Positions 43,221 to 52,729 of a stretch of DNA of 64,000 nt are shown here, one piece after another. This DNA comes from Azospirillum melinis (GTDB taxonomy: Bacteria; Pseudomonadota; Alphaproteobacteria; Azospirillales; Azospirillaceae): positions 1-64,000 of the forward strand of contig NZ_WHOS01000002.1 of NCBI RefSeq assembly GCF_013340935.1, given 5' to 3'. The notes beneath the pieces were generated by a model. That model saw nothing but the letters and a program-made list of their open reading frames with translations. It searched no databases and was not told where the DNA came from. Position 1 is the stretch's first letter, and every line of letters begins with the position of its first letter. The position numbers and the translations under genes are program-made.

Positions 43221-44078
43221 ATGGATACGGAAATGGCCCGGACATTTCTGGAGGTCACGGCGGCGGGCAGCTTCATGGCGGCGGCCGACCGGCTCCATGT
43301 GACCCAGTCGACCGTCAGCACGCGCATTCAACAGCTGGAGCAGCAGCTTGGCTGCCGGCTGTTCGTGCGCAACAAGACCGGCGCCACGCTGACCAGCGCC
43401 GGCCTGCGTTTCCAGCGCCATGCCGCGGCGATCCTCCGCCTGTGGGAGCAGGCCCGGCAGGAGGCCACCCTGCCCGCCGGCCACAAGGCGCTGCTGCGCA
43501 TCGGCAGCGAGGCCGGCCTGTGGAACCGCCTGCTGTACCGCTGGATCCCCTGGATGCGGCGCAACGCCAACGACATCGCCCTGCGCTGCGATGTCGGCCT
43601 GCCGAACGGGCTGCTGCAAGGGCTTCAGGACGGGACGCTGGACGTCGCCGTCCTCTATTCGCCGCGCGCCCTGCCGGGCCTGTCGATCCGCCTGCTGCTC
43701 GAGGAGGAACTGGTCCTCTTCCGCATGCCGGCGGTCGCGGATTACCTGGAGGAACCCTATGTCCACATCGACTGGGGCGATGATTTCCGCCGCAATGTAC
43801 GGCTGCATCGCCCGGACGTGCAGGCCGCCCCGTTGTCGATCGGCGTCGGCACGCTTGGGCTCGACTATGTCAAACAGTGCGGCGGTACCGGGCATTTCCC
43901 CCGGCAGCTCGTCCAGCCGCTGATCGATGCCGGCAAGGGGGAAATCCTGCCGGAAGCCCGGCCGCTCAGCCTACCCATCTACGCCGCCTACCCGACCGAT
44001 GCCGACGACGCCATCATCGACCCCGCACTCACCGGATTGAAGGCCATCCTGGGCGAACCGGCGGAGAGACGCGAATAA
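43221..44078 (+). CDS. LysR-family regulator
   Basis: The protein has 285 residues from the ATG at 43221 (GAGG upstream). The helix-turn-helix reads FLEVTAAGSFMAAADRLHVTQ, then STVSTRIQQLEQQLGCRLFVRN. The effector domain is shorter than usual (about 90-280). Copies of a CCGATG-N5-CATCGG palindrome lie before and after it, so it may control itself, the divergent cytochrome c gene and the small membrane gene downstream. Confidence 0.88.
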   Translation: MDTEMARTFLEVTAAGSFMAAADRLHVTQSTVSTRIQQLEQQLGCRLFVRNKTGATLTSAGLRFQRHAAAILRLWEQARQEATLPAGHKALLRIGSEAGLWNRLLYRWIPWMRRNANDIALRCDVGLPNGLLQGLQDGTLDVAVLYSPRALPGLSIRLLLEEELVLFRMPAVADYLEEPYVHIDWGDDFRRNVRLHRPDVQAAPLSIGVGTLGLDYVKQCGGTGHFPRQLVQPLIDAGKGEILPEARPLSLPIYAAYPTDADDAIIDPALTGLKAILGEPAERRE

Positions 44079-44087
44079 CTTCGAAAA

Positions 44088-44110
44088 AACCGATGAAACA
44101 CATCGGTTTA
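44088..44110. terminator. Hairpin with T-rich flank, contains palindrome copy 2
   Basis: AAACCGATG and CATCGGTTT form a perfect 9-pair stem with an AAACA loop right after the LysR stop codon. The minus strand has six T residues after it, and the plus strand has TTTATTTC. It can serve as a terminator. Its core (44091-44107) repeats the CCGATG-N5-CATCGG site at 43047, so it may be an operator for the gene at 44184 as well. Confidence 0.65.
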
Positions 44111-44183
44111 TTTCGCTTTTTGCGATGAATAACGCTGCCTAGGATCGGCTTTATCCAAACCGAAGACCGAAGGTTCCGATCCG

Positions 44184-44405
44184 ATGTCCACGCAATTGGC
44201 GCAGCCGTCCCTGTTAGAAGAAGATGGCACCGCGGCGAAGACGAAGTTCCGCCGGTTCGAGTCCCCTTACATCGTGTTTCCGTCGCTGATCCTGCTGCTG
44301 ATCGTGCCGTTCGGCATCCTCTTTCACCCGGCTTGGCTCGCCACCGCCGCCGAGGTGGGCGTGGTCGTGATGTTCATCGCCATTTTCCGCATGATGCGCA
44401 TGTGA
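44184..44405 (+). CDS. Small membrane protein, unknown
   Basis: The 73 residues hold two hydrophobic helices (about 29-48, IVFPSLILLLIVPFGILF, and 50-69, WLATAAEVGVVVMFIAIF). The N-terminal third is hydrophilic. No family is recognised. It follows the LysR gene and the repeated palindrome, so it may be regulated by that protein. Confidence 0.55.
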   Translation: MSTQLAQPSLLEEDGTAAKTKFRRFESPYIVFPSLILLLIVPFGILFHPAWLATAAEVGVVVMFIAIFRMMRM

Positions 44406-44430
44406 GTCCGGCGCCCCACCGTTAAGACGT

Positions 44431-44730
44431 TCAGCCGCGGACGGACCGCGTCCTCCAGGTGACGGTCGCAGCGACGGCCAGCGCACCCGCGCTCAAGGCC
44501 AGTGCCCAAAGCAGAATGCCGAAGCCGGTCCCGTCATGGCGGACCGCGACCGACAGCGCCGCCGCCAGGCACAGCAGCGCCGCCAGCCGCAGCCGGAACA
44601 CCGTTCGGCGCGGCGGCCCCCGCCTGGGATCGACGAGGTCGCGCCAATGCCGCTCCACCGATAGAGCAAGGGCGGCGAAGGCGAAGTAGCAGAGCCCGAA
44701 CAAGCCGGGCAGCATCAGGGCATCAGGCAT
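44431..44730 (-). CDS. DUF3325-family membrane protein
   Basis: The 99 residues have about three membrane helices. The start FGLCYFAFAALALSVERHW and the segment RRTVFRLRLAALLCLAAAL match DUF3325 proteins that accompany PepSY iron genes. Its start overlaps the stop of the PepSY gene by 8 bases, which implies coupled translation. It is the last gene of a Fur-box-controlled unit. Confidence 0.75.
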   Translation of the reverse strand: MPDALMLPGLFGLCYFAFAALALSVERHWRDLVDPRRGPPRRTVFRLRLAALLCLAAALSVAVRHDGTGFGILLWALALSAGALAVAATVTWRTRSVRG

Positions 44731-46294
44731 GGTCGGTCACCTTCACCAGGGTTGAGAGTTCGGGATCGGGCCGCTGGGCCAGCCGCCGCGACACCCGCCA
44801 TGCGGCAAAGGCGGTCAGCGCCAGGACCACATCGACGCCCAGCACCGCCCAGTCGGCGGAGGCCACGGCACGGATGGGATGTTCCCCCGTCGTGATCCAG
44901 TTCAGCGCCACGCAGGCCGCGGCCAGCAGGGCGACCGCGGTGCATTGCTCGCTCCAGGGCGGGTTCGTCCGGGTGCGGACGGCGGCATGGACGGCGCTTC
45001 CGATCCAGATCAGGAAGAAGAGGCCGACCTCGACCAGTTCCCGCGAGGGGATGCCGGCCGGCAGCAGCCGGTTGGACGCCATCATTGCCAGCGTGGCGAT
45101 CAGCAGGCCGGAGGTACTGCCGCAGGCGATGGCGGCGACGCTGCGCCAGCCGGGGCCGGGCTTCACGCCATGGGCAACCCGCCGCTTCTCCATCCAGTAC
45201 AGCATGCCGGTGCCGATCAGCACGCAGCCGGACAGCCCGAACAGGAAATAGAGCCAGCGCAGCGGCCAATGGTCGAAGGCGGCGAAGTGTAGCCCCGACA
45301 GGACGCGGTGGATCGCCACCACAGGCCCCGGCGGCTGGTACTTCAGCACCTGTCCGGTGACGCCGTCGAAGAAGACCGGCTGGACATCCAGGCTGATGCG
45401 GTCTCGCAGAGCGCGGTTGATGCGGACGACCGACGCGGCATCGCCGGCATTGTAGACGAACACCACGGCCGGCTCTCCCCCGCCCCACAGCCGGCGGGCC
45501 TCCGCCACCATCGGATCGAGCGGCGCCAGCGGGGCGGCGATGCCGCTGCGCGGACGGCTGTAGTTGCCAAGCGCCTCGTCGTAGAAGCGCCGCACATCGC
45601 CGCCATACAGCGCTTGGACGCCGGCCGGCAATACGATGGGCAGGACGATGACGATCCCGGTGATCGTGATCATCAGATGGAAGGGCAGGACCAGCACGCC
45701 CGTCAGATTGTGCAGATCGAGCAGGGAGCGGCGAAACTGCCCCCAGCTGCGGAAGGTGAAGAAATCCTTGAAGATCCGCGCATGGATGATGACGCCGGAA
45801 ATCAGCCCGGCCAGCATCGCCACCGACGCGAAGCAGACGATCCAATAGCCGATGAAGCCCGCCCGCAGATGCAGGCTGTAGTGCAGCGGATAGAAGAAGT
45901 AGGTGCCTCCCAGCGTCCCGACCGGCGGCAGCAGCTGGCCGTCGCCGGTCGCCATGCCGCCGGCATTGCCGGTCTCGGTCCGTACCTGAAGCGCCATCAC
46001 CGGCCGCCGCTCGTCCGGCAACTGCACATACCAGTCGCGCACCACCCGCCCGGCGGCGAGTTTCTCCACCGCCGGCAGCACCGCATGGTCGAGCGAGGCC
46101 GGCCCGGTCTCCACCGCACCGACGCGGGTGGCGGGCATCATCCAGCGGTCGATCTCCGATGCGAATACCGCCAGCGATCCCATGAAGAAGATCAGCATCA
46201 GCAGCCCACCGAGCGTCACTCCCGCCCAGGTGTGCGGCCACAGCATGGCGGCGCGCAGGGCCGGGCTGATCAGCTTGCGCGTCTTCGCCGTCAT
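44723..46294 (-). CDS. PepSY-associated membrane protein (iron-related, PiuB-like)
   Basis: The protein has 523 residues. The N-terminal membrane part (LWPHTWAGVTLGGLLMLIFFMGSLAVF) is followed by a PepSY-type periplasmic region and further helices with conserved His (HNLTGVLVLPFHL and LSGLHFAAFDHWPLRWLYF). Such proteins are usually iron-regulated and are thought to reduce or process ferric siderophores in the inner membrane. Its start overlaps the DUF3649 stop by 4 bases. DUF3325 follows. A Fur box precedes the unit. Confidence 0.85.
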   Translation of the reverse strand: MTAKTRKLISPALRAAMLWPHTWAGVTLGGLLMLIFFMGSLAVFASEIDRWMMPATRVGAVETGPASLDHAVLPAVEKLAAGRVVRDWYVQLPDERRPVMALQVRTETGNAGGMATGDGQLLPPVGTLGGTYFFYPLHYSLHLRAGFIGYWIVCFASVAMLAGLISGVIIHARIFKDFFTFRSWGQFRRSLLDLHNLTGVLVLPFHLMITITGIVIVLPIVLPAGVQALYGGDVRRFYDEALGNYSRPRSGIAAPLAPLDPMVAEARRLWGGGEPAVVFVYNAGDAASVVRINRALRDRISLDVQPVFFDGVTGQVLKYQPPGPVVAIHRVLSGLHFAAFDHWPLRWLYFLFGLSGCVLIGTGMLYWMEKRRVAHGVKPGPGWRSVAAIACGSTSGLLIATLAMMASNRLLPAGIPSRELVEVGLFFLIWIGSAVHAAVRTRTNPPWSEQCTAVALLAAACVALNWITTGEHPIRAVASADWAVLGVDVVLALTAFAAWRVSRRLAQRPDPELSTLVKVTDHA

Positions 46295-46617
46295 GGCCCG
46301 ACGATCCCGGCAAACTGCGAGGCCGCGATCAGCAGCACCCCGCCGCCGCCCAACACCGCCCAGCCGACCGTGACCCGCGGCACCGCGAAGGCCCACAGCG
46401 ACGCCACCGGCAACACCACCAGGGCCAGCAGGCTGGAGGCGGTGACCGCCTCCGCCGGCGCCATGCCCGCAAGCGCCCCCAACTCCGCCCCGAAGGCGGC
46501 GAGGCCCCAGGCGAAGCCATAGGCACCGAATACCGCCGCCGTCACGCGTGCGGCGGTGCGCAGGCGCGGCGGCGCAGCCCGTCCCTCAACCCGTCCGGAC
46601 TGCCCGGCAGTCTTCAT
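46291..46617 (-). CDS. DUF3649-family membrane protein
   Basis: The 108 residues have about three membrane helices. VTAAVFGAYGFAWGLAAFGAEL and VASLWAFAVPRV match DUF3649, an iron-uptake accessory. It is the first gene of a three-gene unit with PepSY and DUF3325. The ATG at 46617 has GGGGA upstream. Confidence 0.75.
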   Translation of the reverse strand: MKTAGQSGRVEGRAAPPRLRTAARVTAAVFGAYGFAWGLAAFGAELGALAGMAPAEAVTASSLLALVVLPVASLWAFAVPRVTVGWAVLGGGGVLLIAASQFAGIVGP

Positions 46618-46690
46618 CGCGATGGTCCCCCTGCCATTGTGCCTGCCAAAATGCCGACGCCCCCGGCACGGTCCGCACGGCACCAACCTT

Positions 46691-46709
46691 GATAATGATA
46701 CTGATTCTC
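46691..46709. promoter_or_regulatory. Fur box
   Basis: GATAATGATACTGATTCTC matches the 19-base Fur consensus GATAATGATAATCATTATC at 16 positions. It lies about 75 bases upstream of the DUF3649 start. The unit should be repressed when iron is plentiful. Confidence 0.85.
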
Positions 46710-46868
46710 ATTTGCAAGATTCTTCTCTTTCCGAGGGAGAAAGACTGACCGCTTGCGACCGGCGGGGCGCGACGCTGCCGGCCGGACTGGGCTACACTCG
46801 GGCAGACATCGACCGGCTGTTTCCCGACCGGAACCAAGACCCGGCAGGGCCAAAAAGGACAGGAACCA

Positions 46869-47468
46869 ATGACCACCGAGAGCGCAACTGAAACGACCTT
46901 CGAAACCGGGGCCTTCGAAACCGGGGAGGCCCTGCTCGCCCGCCATCCCGGCGCCGTCATCCAGCCCGTCAAGGGAGTATGGCCGCGCATCGCCGCCGAC
47001 GCCTACATCGCCCCCGGCGCGGTGGTGGTCGGCGACGTCATCATCGGGGCGGAGGCCAGCGTCTGGTATGGCTGCGTCCTTCGTGGCGACGACCACAGCA
47101 TCACGGTGGGACCGCGCACCAACATCCAGGACGGCACCATCATCCACGTCATGCTGAACGAGTACCCGACCATCATCGGCGCCGACGTGGTGATCGGCCA
47201 TGGCGTGCGGATGCATGGCTGTACGCTGGCGGACGGCTGTCTGGTCGGCATCGGCGCAATCGTGCTGGACGGGGCGGTCGTGGAAAGCGGCGCCATGCTG
47301 GCGGCCGGTGCGGTGCTGACTCCGCGCAAGCGCGTCCCCGGCCGCCAGCTCTGGGCGGGCAGCCCGGCCAGACATCTGCGCAACGTCACCGACGCCGAGG
47401 TGGAGTTCATCGCCTTCGACGTGCGCCACTATGCCGGCTTGGCACGGGCTGCGTCGGGACGCGGATAA
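46869..47468 (+). CDS. Gamma-class carbonic anhydrase-like hexapeptide protein
   Basis: The protein has 199 residues. It is a left-handed beta-helix with the patterns AYIAPGAVVVGDVIIGAEAS, WYGCVLRGD, DGTIIHVM, GHGVRMHGC and VGIGAIVLDGAVVESGAMLA. The three zinc-binding His are in IIHVM, IGHGV and MHGC. The active-site Glu of the Cam type is not evident, so it may be a CaiE/PaaY-like member. It might function in bicarbonate supply or as an acyltransferase-fold scaffold. Confidence 0.85.
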   Translation: MTTESATETTFETGAFETGEALLARHPGAVIQPVKGVWPRIAADAYIAPGAVVVGDVIIGAEASVWYGCVLRGDDHSITVGPRTNIQDGTIIHVMLNEYPTIIGADVVIGHGVRMHGCTLADGCLVGIGAIVLDGAVVESGAMLAAGAVLTPRKRVPGRQLWAGSPARHLRNVTDAEVEFIAFDVRHYAGLARAASGRG

Positions 47469-47494
47469 CGGAGCCGGGGCCGCGTATACGGCCG

Positions 47495-47534
47495 TATATT
47501 TCCAGGCATCACGCGCCCCATCGCATTTATATGC
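47495..47534 (+). promoter_or_regulatory. Kdp-type promoter element, copy A
   Basis: About 60 bases upstream of the 69-residue membrane gene. TATATTT-CC and CCCCATCG-AT-TATA-GC match copy B (47859-47899) at about 24 of 33 positions past the first T-run. Both are preceded by GCCGTATAT. This looks like a shared binding site (possibly for KdpE) plus a -10 element. Confidence 0.55.
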
Positions 47535-47595
47535 CCCGCAGCCTTCTTCTCAGTGGGATAGCGGCCATTGGCCGCCCCTGGACTGGGAGGCTGTC

Positions 47596-47805
47596 ATGCA
47601 AGGAAAATCGCCTCACGCACTGCTCGACCGGGGCATGCCTGCCCCGGCGCTGGTGGAAGACTGGGATCCGCAATCACCGGCCGACCCCCGCCATGAGACG
47701 TTCCCCTCTCCGCGCGCGGTGCTGGGCGAGGCGGCAGTCACCATCGCCGTCTTCCTGCTGATCGCATTTGCGCTGCAGGTGCTGGCCTTGTGGATCGGGG
47801 CCTGA
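47596..47805 (+). CDS. Small single-helix membrane protein before kdp
   Basis: The 69 residues start at 47596 (GGGAGG upstream). The N-terminal half is hydrophilic and Pro/Asp-rich (MPAPALVEDWDPQSPADPRH). A membrane helix near the C-terminus begins VTIAVFLLIAFALQVLALW. No family is known to me. Its promoter is a near-copy of the kdp promoter, and it lies just upstream of kdpF in the same orientation, so it is probably induced with Kdp and may modulate the pump or sense envelope state. Confidence 0.6.
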   Translation: MQGKSPHALLDRGMPAPALVEDWDPQSPADPRHETFPSPRAVLGEAAVTIAVFLLIAFALQVLALWIGA

Positions 47806-47858
47806 CCGGCAAAGGCCGCCCCGCGGGCGCCGGCACGGCCAGCCGTATATATAAACCT

Positions 47859-47899
47859 TATATTTTCCGGCCCTGCCGCCCCCCATCGAATCTATACGC
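47859..47899 (+). promoter_or_regulatory. Kdp-type promoter element, copy B (kdp operon)
   Basis: This is the element before the kdp genes: TATATTTTCC, a C/G-rich spacer, then CCCCATCGAATCTATACGC, where CTATAC could be the -10. Copy A lies 364 bases upstream. E. coli KdpE binds a T-rich and then C-rich site, which fits in general shape only. Confidence 0.55.
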
Positions 47900-47979
47900 G
47901 GCTCCGGCGCACCCTCACAGGGTCGGACCTCCCCCGCCACCATGACGGCGAGGGGGACGCAATTCCGGAGACCCCAACG

Positions 47980-48063
47980 ATGCTCGACCTGCTGTTTCTT
48001 GCGCTCACCGTCGGCTTCTTCGCCGCGGCGGTCGCCTATGTCCATGCCTGCGACCGGCTGTGA
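47980..48063 (+). CDS. 27-residue membrane peptide at the start of the kdp operon
   Basis: The short frame begins at ATG 47980, ten bases after GGAG, and ends at TGA 48061-48063. The peptide MLDLLFLALTVGFFAAAVAY followed by VHACDRL is a single membrane helix. It precedes kdpF by 13 bases. I have seen similar 25-30 residue peptides before kdpF in related bacteria, but know no named function. It may stabilise the pump as KdpF does. Confidence 0.6.
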   Translation: MLDLLFLALTVGFFAAAVAYVHACDRL

Positions 48064-48076
48064 GGGGAGCCGCGCC

Positions 48077-48166
48077 ATGTCCCTCGATTATGCCCTGGCC
48101 GGCCTCGTGACCGCCGGACTGCTGGTCTATCTGGTCTATGCCCTGATCCGCCCCGAACGGTTCTGA
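48077..48166 (+). CDS. kdpF: KdpF, small subunit of the K+ pump
   Basis: The 29-residue single-helix peptide starts at ATG 48077 and ends at 48166, with [19 protein letters not shown] followed by IRPERF. It stabilises the KdpABC complex in the membrane. It is 13 bases before kdpA. Confidence 0.85.
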   Translation: MSLDYALAGLVTAGLLVYLVYALIRPERF

Positions 48167-48179
48167 GGAGATCCATCCC

Positions 48180-49889
48180 ATGACCGTCAACGGCTGGATC
48201 CAGATCCTGGTCTTCCTCGCCCTGGTCGTCGCGATGACGCGGCCCCTGGGCGGCTTCATGACGCGCGTCTTCACCGGCGAGCGCACGCTGCTCTCCCCCA
48301 TCCTGGGGCCCGTCGAACGCGCCCTCTACCGTCTGGCCGGCGTCGACGAGCGCACCGAGCAGCATTGGGTGACCTACGCCGTGTCGTTGCTGCTGTTCAG
48401 CGCCGCCGGCATGCTGCTGCTCTATGCCCTGCAACGTCTCCAGGATGTCCTGCCGCTGAACCCGCAGGACATGGCGGCGGTGCCGGCCGATCTCGCCTTC
48501 AACACCGCGGCCAGCTTCACCACCAACACCAACTGGCAGAATTACGGCGGCGAGACCACCATGGGCCATCTGGTTCAGATGGCCGGGCTGACCTTCCACA
48601 ACTACGTCTCGGCCGCCACCGGCATTGCGCTGGCGGTCGCCCTGGTTCGTGGGTTCGCCCGCACCTCGGCCCGCACGGTCGGCAATTTCTGGGTCGACCT
48701 CACCCGCTGCACCCTCTACGTCCTGCTGCCGCTGTGCCTCGTCTATGCGCTGTTCCTGGTCTGGCAGGGCGTGCCGCAGACGCTGGCGGGCGCCGTCGAC
48801 GCCACCACGCTGGAGGGGGCGAAGCAGACCATCTCGCTCGGTCCCGTCGCCTCGCAGGAGGCGATCAAGATGCTGGGGACCAACGGCGGCGGCTTCTTCA
48901 ACGCCAACTCCGCCCATCCCTTCGAGAACCCCAATGCGCTGACCAACCTCGTCCAGATGCTGTCGATCTTCGCGCTGGGCGCCGGACTGACCAACCTGTT
49001 CGGCCGGATGGTCGGCGACGAGCGCCAAGGCTGGGCGATCCTCGCCGCCATGGGCGTGCTGTTCGTCGCCGGCGTCGCCGTCGCTTATTGGGCCGAGGCC
49101 CAGGCCAACCCGGCCATCACCGCGCTGGGCATCGACGGCAGCGCCGGCAACATGGAGGGCAAGGAGACCCGCTTCGGTATCGCCGCGACGGCCCTCTTCG
49201 CCACCGTGACCACCGCTGCCTCCTGCGGCGCGGTGAACGCCATGCACGACAGCTTCATGCCGCTGGGCGGCATGGTGCCGATGATCAACATGATGCTGGG
49301 CGAGATCATCGTCGGCGGCGTCGGCGCCGGCCTCTACGGCATGCTGCTGTTCGCCATCGTGGCACTGTTCGTCGCCGGTCTGATGGTCGGCCGCACCCCG
49401 GAATATCTCGGCAAGAAGCTGGAGGCGAAGGAGGTCAAGATGACCATGCTCGCCATCCTCTGCCTGCCGCTGATGATGCTGGGCTTCACGGCCGTCGCGG
49501 TGGTGCTGGACACCGGCACCGCGTCGATGGCCAATGCCGGGCCGCACGGCTTCTCCGAAGCGCTCTACGCCTATGTCTCGGGAGCCGCCAACAACGGCAG
49601 CGCCTTCGGCGGGCTGACCGGCAACACGCCCTGGTACAACGTCACGCTGGCCGTCGCCATGCTGGTCGGCCGCTTCCTGGTCATCGTGCCGATGATGGCG
49701 ATTGCCGGCTCCCTGGCGTCCAAGGCCCGCGCCCCGGTTTCGGCCGGCACCTTCCCCACCCATGACGGGCTGTTCGTCGGGCTGCTGGTCGGCGTCATCC
49801 TGATCGTCGGCGGCCTCACCTTCTTCCCGGCTCTCGCCCTCGGCCCGGTGGTCGAGCATCTGGCGATGACCGCCGGCACCCTCTTCTGA
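48180..49889 (+). CDS. kdpA: KdpA, K+-transporting subunit
   Basis: The 569-residue membrane protein has about ten helices. Selectivity loops are recognisable: [32 protein letters not shown] and [11 protein letters not shown]. KdpA is a channel-like subunit that takes potassium from the periplasm for high-affinity uptake at low external K+. Directly followed by kdpB. Confidence 0.95.
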   Translation: MTVNGWIQILVFLALVVAMTRPLGGFMTRVFTGERTLLSPILGPVERALYRLAGVDERTEQHWVTYAVSLLLFSAAGMLLLYALQRLQDVLPLNPQDMAAVPADLAFNTAASFTTNTNWQNYGGETTMGHLVQMAGLTFHNYVSAATGIALAVALVRGFARTSARTVGNFWVDLTRCTLYVLLPLCLVYALFLVWQGVPQTLAGAVDATTLEGAKQTISLGPVASQEAIKMLGTNGGGFFNANSAHPFENPNALTNLVQMLSIFALGAGLTNLFGRMVGDERQGWAILAAMGVLFVAGVAVAYWAEAQANPAITALGIDGSAGNMEGKETRFGIAATALFATVTTAASCGAVNAMHDSFMPLGGMVPMINMMLGEIIVGGVGAGLYGMLLFAIVALFVAGLMVGRTPEYLGKKLEAKEVKMTMLAILCLPLMMLGFTAVAVVLDTGTASMANAGPHGFSEALYAYVSGAANNGSAFGGLTGNTPWYNVTLAVAMLVGRFLVIVPMMAIAGSLASKARAPVSAGTFPTHDGLFVGLLVGVILIVGGLTFFPALALGPVVEHLAMTAGTLF

Positions 49890-49903
49890 TCGGGAACGCT
49901 CCC

Positions 49904-52024
49904 ATGCATGCCAAAAGCAAACGGTCCGGCCGCACGCCAGCAAGATCGGCGGCCAGCACCCTGCTGGATCCCGCCATCCTGGTGCCGGCCATCGGCGGCT
50001 CCATCGCCAAGCTCTCCCCGCGCCAGATGATCCGCAACCCGGTGATGTTCTGCGTCGAGGTGGTGGCGGCGCTCACCACCCTGCTGGTCCTGCGCGATGC
50101 GGTCACGGGCGCCGGGGTCTCCGGCTTCGCCGTGCAGATCGTCGTCTGGCTGTGGTTCACGCTGATCTTCGCCAACTTCGCCGAGGCGGTGGCGGAAGGG
50201 CGCGGCAAGGCCCAGGCCGCCAGCCTGCGCAAGACCCGCACCGAGACCAGCGCCAGGAAGCTGGAGAACGGCACCGTCCGCACGGTGCCCGCCACCGATC
50301 TCAAGCCCGGCGACCTCGTGCTGGTCGAGGCCGGCGACATCATCCCGTCCGACGGCGAGGTGGTGGAAGGCGTCGCCTCGGTCAACGAGGCCGCCATCAC
50401 CGGCGAATCCGCCCCCGTCATCCGCGAGAGCGGCGGCGACCGCTCGGCCGTCACCGGCGGCACCCAGGTGCTGTCCGACCAGATCAAGGTCCGGATCACC
50501 GCCGCCCCCGGCTCGACCTTCCTCGACCGCATGATCTCGCTGGTGGAGGGCGCCCAGCGCCAGAAGACCCCCAACGAGATCGCACTGAACATCCTGCTGG
50601 CCGGGCTGACCATCGTCTTCGTCATCGCGGTGGCGACGATCCCCAGCTTCGCCGCCTATGCCGGCGGGTCGGTCGGCGTGCTGGTGCTGGTGGCGCTGTT
50701 CGTCACGCTGATCCCGACCACCATCGGCGCTCTGCTGTCCGCGATCGGCATCGCCGGCATGGACCGCCTCGTCCGCTTCAACGTGCTCGCCATGTCAGGC
50801 CGGGCGGTGGAGGCGGCGGGCGACGTGGATACGCTGCTGCTCGACAAGACCGGTACCATCACGCTGGGCAACCGCCAGGCGGCCGAGTTCCTGCCGGTCG
50901 CCGGCGTCGGCGAGGAAGAGCTGGCCGACGCCGCCCAACTCGCCTCGCTGGCCGACGAGACGCCGGAAGGCCGGTCCATCGTCGTGCTCGCCAAGGAGGA
51001 ATACGGCATCCGCGCCCGCAGGATGGAGGAGATGCACGCCTACTTCGTCCCCTTCACCGCCCAGACCCGCATCAGCGGCATCGACACCGATGGCACGGTG
51101 ATCCGCAAGGGTGCGGTGGACGCGGTGCTGGCCCATGTGAACGGGGCGCAGCGCGTCGCGGTGGCCGGCGGCCGCGGCGTCACCGCGCTGCACCCGGCCG
51201 CCGGCCCGGCGGAGCGGGAAATCCTCGCCATCGCGGAACGGGTGGCCAAGGCCGGCGGCACGCCGCTGGCGGTGGCCCGAGACGGCCGGCTGCTCGGCAT
51301 CATCCACCTGAAGGACATCGTCAAGGGCGGCATCCGCGAACGCTTCGCCGCCCTGCGCCAGATGGGCATCCGCACGGTGATGATCACCGGCGACAACCCG
51401 ATGACCGCTGCCGCCATCGCCGCCGAGGCCGGGGTGGACGATTTCCTCGCCCAGGCGACGCCCGAAGCCAAGCTCCAGCTGATCCGCGACGAGCAGGCGA
51501 AGGGCAAGCTGGTCGCCATGTGCGGCGACGGCACCAACGATGCGCCGGCACTGGCCCAGGCCGATGTCGGGGTGGCGATGAACACCGGCACCGTCGCGGC
51601 GCGCGAGGCCGGCAACATGGTCGATCTGGACAGCGACCCGACCAAGCTGATCGAGATCGTCGAGATCGGCAAGCAGCTGCTGATGACCCGCGGCGCGCTC
51701 ACCACCTTCTCCATCGCCAATGACGTGGCGAAGTATTTCGCCATCATCCCGGCGATGTTCCTCGCTTTCTACCCGCAGCTCCAGGCGCTGAACGTGATGG
51801 GGCTGCACAGCCCGGAAAGCGCCATCCTGTCGGCGATCATCTTCAACGCGCTGATCATCGTGGCGCTGATCCCGCTGGCGCTGCGCGGCGTGCGCTATCG
51901 CGCCGTCGGTGCCGCCTCGCTGCTGCGCCGCAACCTGCTGATCTACGGCCTTGGCGGCCTCGTGGTGCCCTTCGTCGGCATCAAGGCGATCGACCTGATC
52001 GTCACCGCCGCCGGTCTTGTTTGA
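49904..52024 (+). CDS. kdpB: KdpB, P-type ATPase subunit
   Basis: The protein has 706 residues. The phosphorylation motif DKTGTIT has Asp at about 314 (nucleotide 50843), matching E. coli Asp307. TGESAPV marks the actuator domain, [13 protein letters not shown] the hinge, and [16 protein letters not shown] the C-terminal P-domain. KdpB hydrolyses ATP to power transport through KdpA. Co-transcribed with kdpA and kdpC. Confidence 0.96.
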   Translation: MHAKSKRSGRTPARSAASTLLDPAILVPAIGGSIAKLSPRQMIRNPVMFCVEVVAALTTLLVLRDAVTGAGVSGFAVQIVVWLWFTLIFANFAEAVAEGRGKAQAASLRKTRTETSARKLENGTVRTVPATDLKPGDLVLVEAGDIIPSDGEVVEGVASVNEAAITGESAPVIRESGGDRSAVTGGTQVLSDQIKVRITAAPGSTFLDRMISLVEGAQRQKTPNEIALNILLAGLTIVFVIAVATIPSFAAYAGGSVGVLVLVALFVTLIPTTIGALLSAIGIAGMDRLVRFNVLAMSGRAVEAAGDVDTLLLDKTGTITLGNRQAAEFLPVAGVGEEELADAAQLASLADETPEGRSIVVLAKEEYGIRARRMEEMHAYFVPFTAQTRISGIDTDGTVIRKGAVDAVLAHVNGAQRVAVAGGRGVTALHPAAGPAEREILAIAERVAKAGGTPLAVARDGRLLGIIHLKDIVKGGIRERFAALRQMGIRTVMITGDNPMTAAAIAAEAGVDDFLAQATPEAKLQLIRDEQAKGKLVAMCGDGTNDAPALAQADVGVAMNTGTVAAREAGNMVDLDSDPTKLIEIVEIGKQLLMTRGALTTFSIANDVAKYFAIIPAMFLAFYPQLQALNVMGLHSPESAILSAIIFNALIIVALIPLALRGVRYRAVGAASLLRRNLLIYGLGGLVVPFVGIKAIDLIVTAAGLV

Positions 52025-52034
52025 GGAGCCTGTC

Positions 52035-52655
52035 ATGTTGAAGGATCTGCGTCCCGCCCTGGTGATGACCGTCGCGCTGACGGCCATCACCGGACTCGCC
52101 TACCCGCTGGCCGTCACCGGCGCCGCGCAAGTCCTGTTCCCGCACCAGGCCAACGGCAGCCTGATCGAACGGAACGGGACAATCGTCGGCTCCAGCCTGA
52201 TCGGGCAGGATTTCACCGGCGCGGGCTATTTCCACCCGCGCCCCTCGGCCACCACCGGCGCCGACCCCGCCGACCCGGCCAAGACCGTGCCGTCTCCCTA
52301 CAACGCGGCGAACTCGATGGGCTCCAACCTCGGCCCGACCAGCAAGGCACTGGTCGACCGCGTTCAGGCCGACGCCGAAAAGCTGAAGGCCGAAAATCCC
52401 GGCGTCCCGGTTCCGGTGGAGCTGGTGACCACATCGGGCAGTGGTCTCGACCCCGATCTGTCGCCGGCAGCCGCCGACTTCCAGGTGCCTCGCGTCGCCA
52501 AGGCCCGCGGCCTGACGGAAGATGCGGTACGCAAGCTGGTTGCCGATACAACCGAACCGCGCCCGCTCGGTTTCCTGGGCGAGCCGACCGTCAACGTCCT
52601 GGCGCTCAACCTCGCCCTGGACCAAGCAGCCGGCAAAGCAGCAGGAGGCAAGTAG
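52035..52655 (+). CDS. kdpC: KdpC, accessory subunit
   Basis: The 206-residue protein starts at 52035 (GAGGAG upstream). The N-terminal helix ([20 protein letters not shown]) and the segments [21 protein letters not shown] and [19 protein letters not shown] are typical. KdpC supports KdpB in ATP binding. Confidence 0.94.
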   Translation: MLKDLRPALVMTVALTAITGLAYPLAVTGAAQVLFPHQANGSLIERNGTIVGSSLIGQDFTGAGYFHPRPSATTGADPADPAKTVPSPYNAANSMGSNLGPTSKALVDRVQADAEKLKAENPGVPVPVELVTTSGSGLDPDLSPAAADFQVPRVAKARGLTEDAVRKLVADTTEPRPLGFLGEPTVNVLALNLALDQAAGKAAGGK

Positions 52656-52688
52656 CCGGCCGGTGCTGTGCAATGGGACCGTCGGAAT

Positions 52689-52729
52689 CGGCTATCCTCC
52701 GCAACGGCCGGCGGAGTAATCCATAGCCG
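52689..52729 (+). promoter_or_regulatory. Nested stem in the kdpC-kdpD gap
   Basis: CGGCTAT (52689-52695) can pair with ATAGCCG (52723-52729), enclosing CTCCGC/GCGGAG (52697-52702 and 52711-52716). It sits in the 133-base gap between kdpC and kdpD. There is no U-tract. It could set the ratio of pump to regulator transcripts as an attenuation or processing site. Confidence 0.35.

Noticed and set aside
48036-49943. A 635-codon open frame on the minus strand opposite kdpA
   Set aside because: kdpA is unambiguous. The antisense translation is low-complexity.
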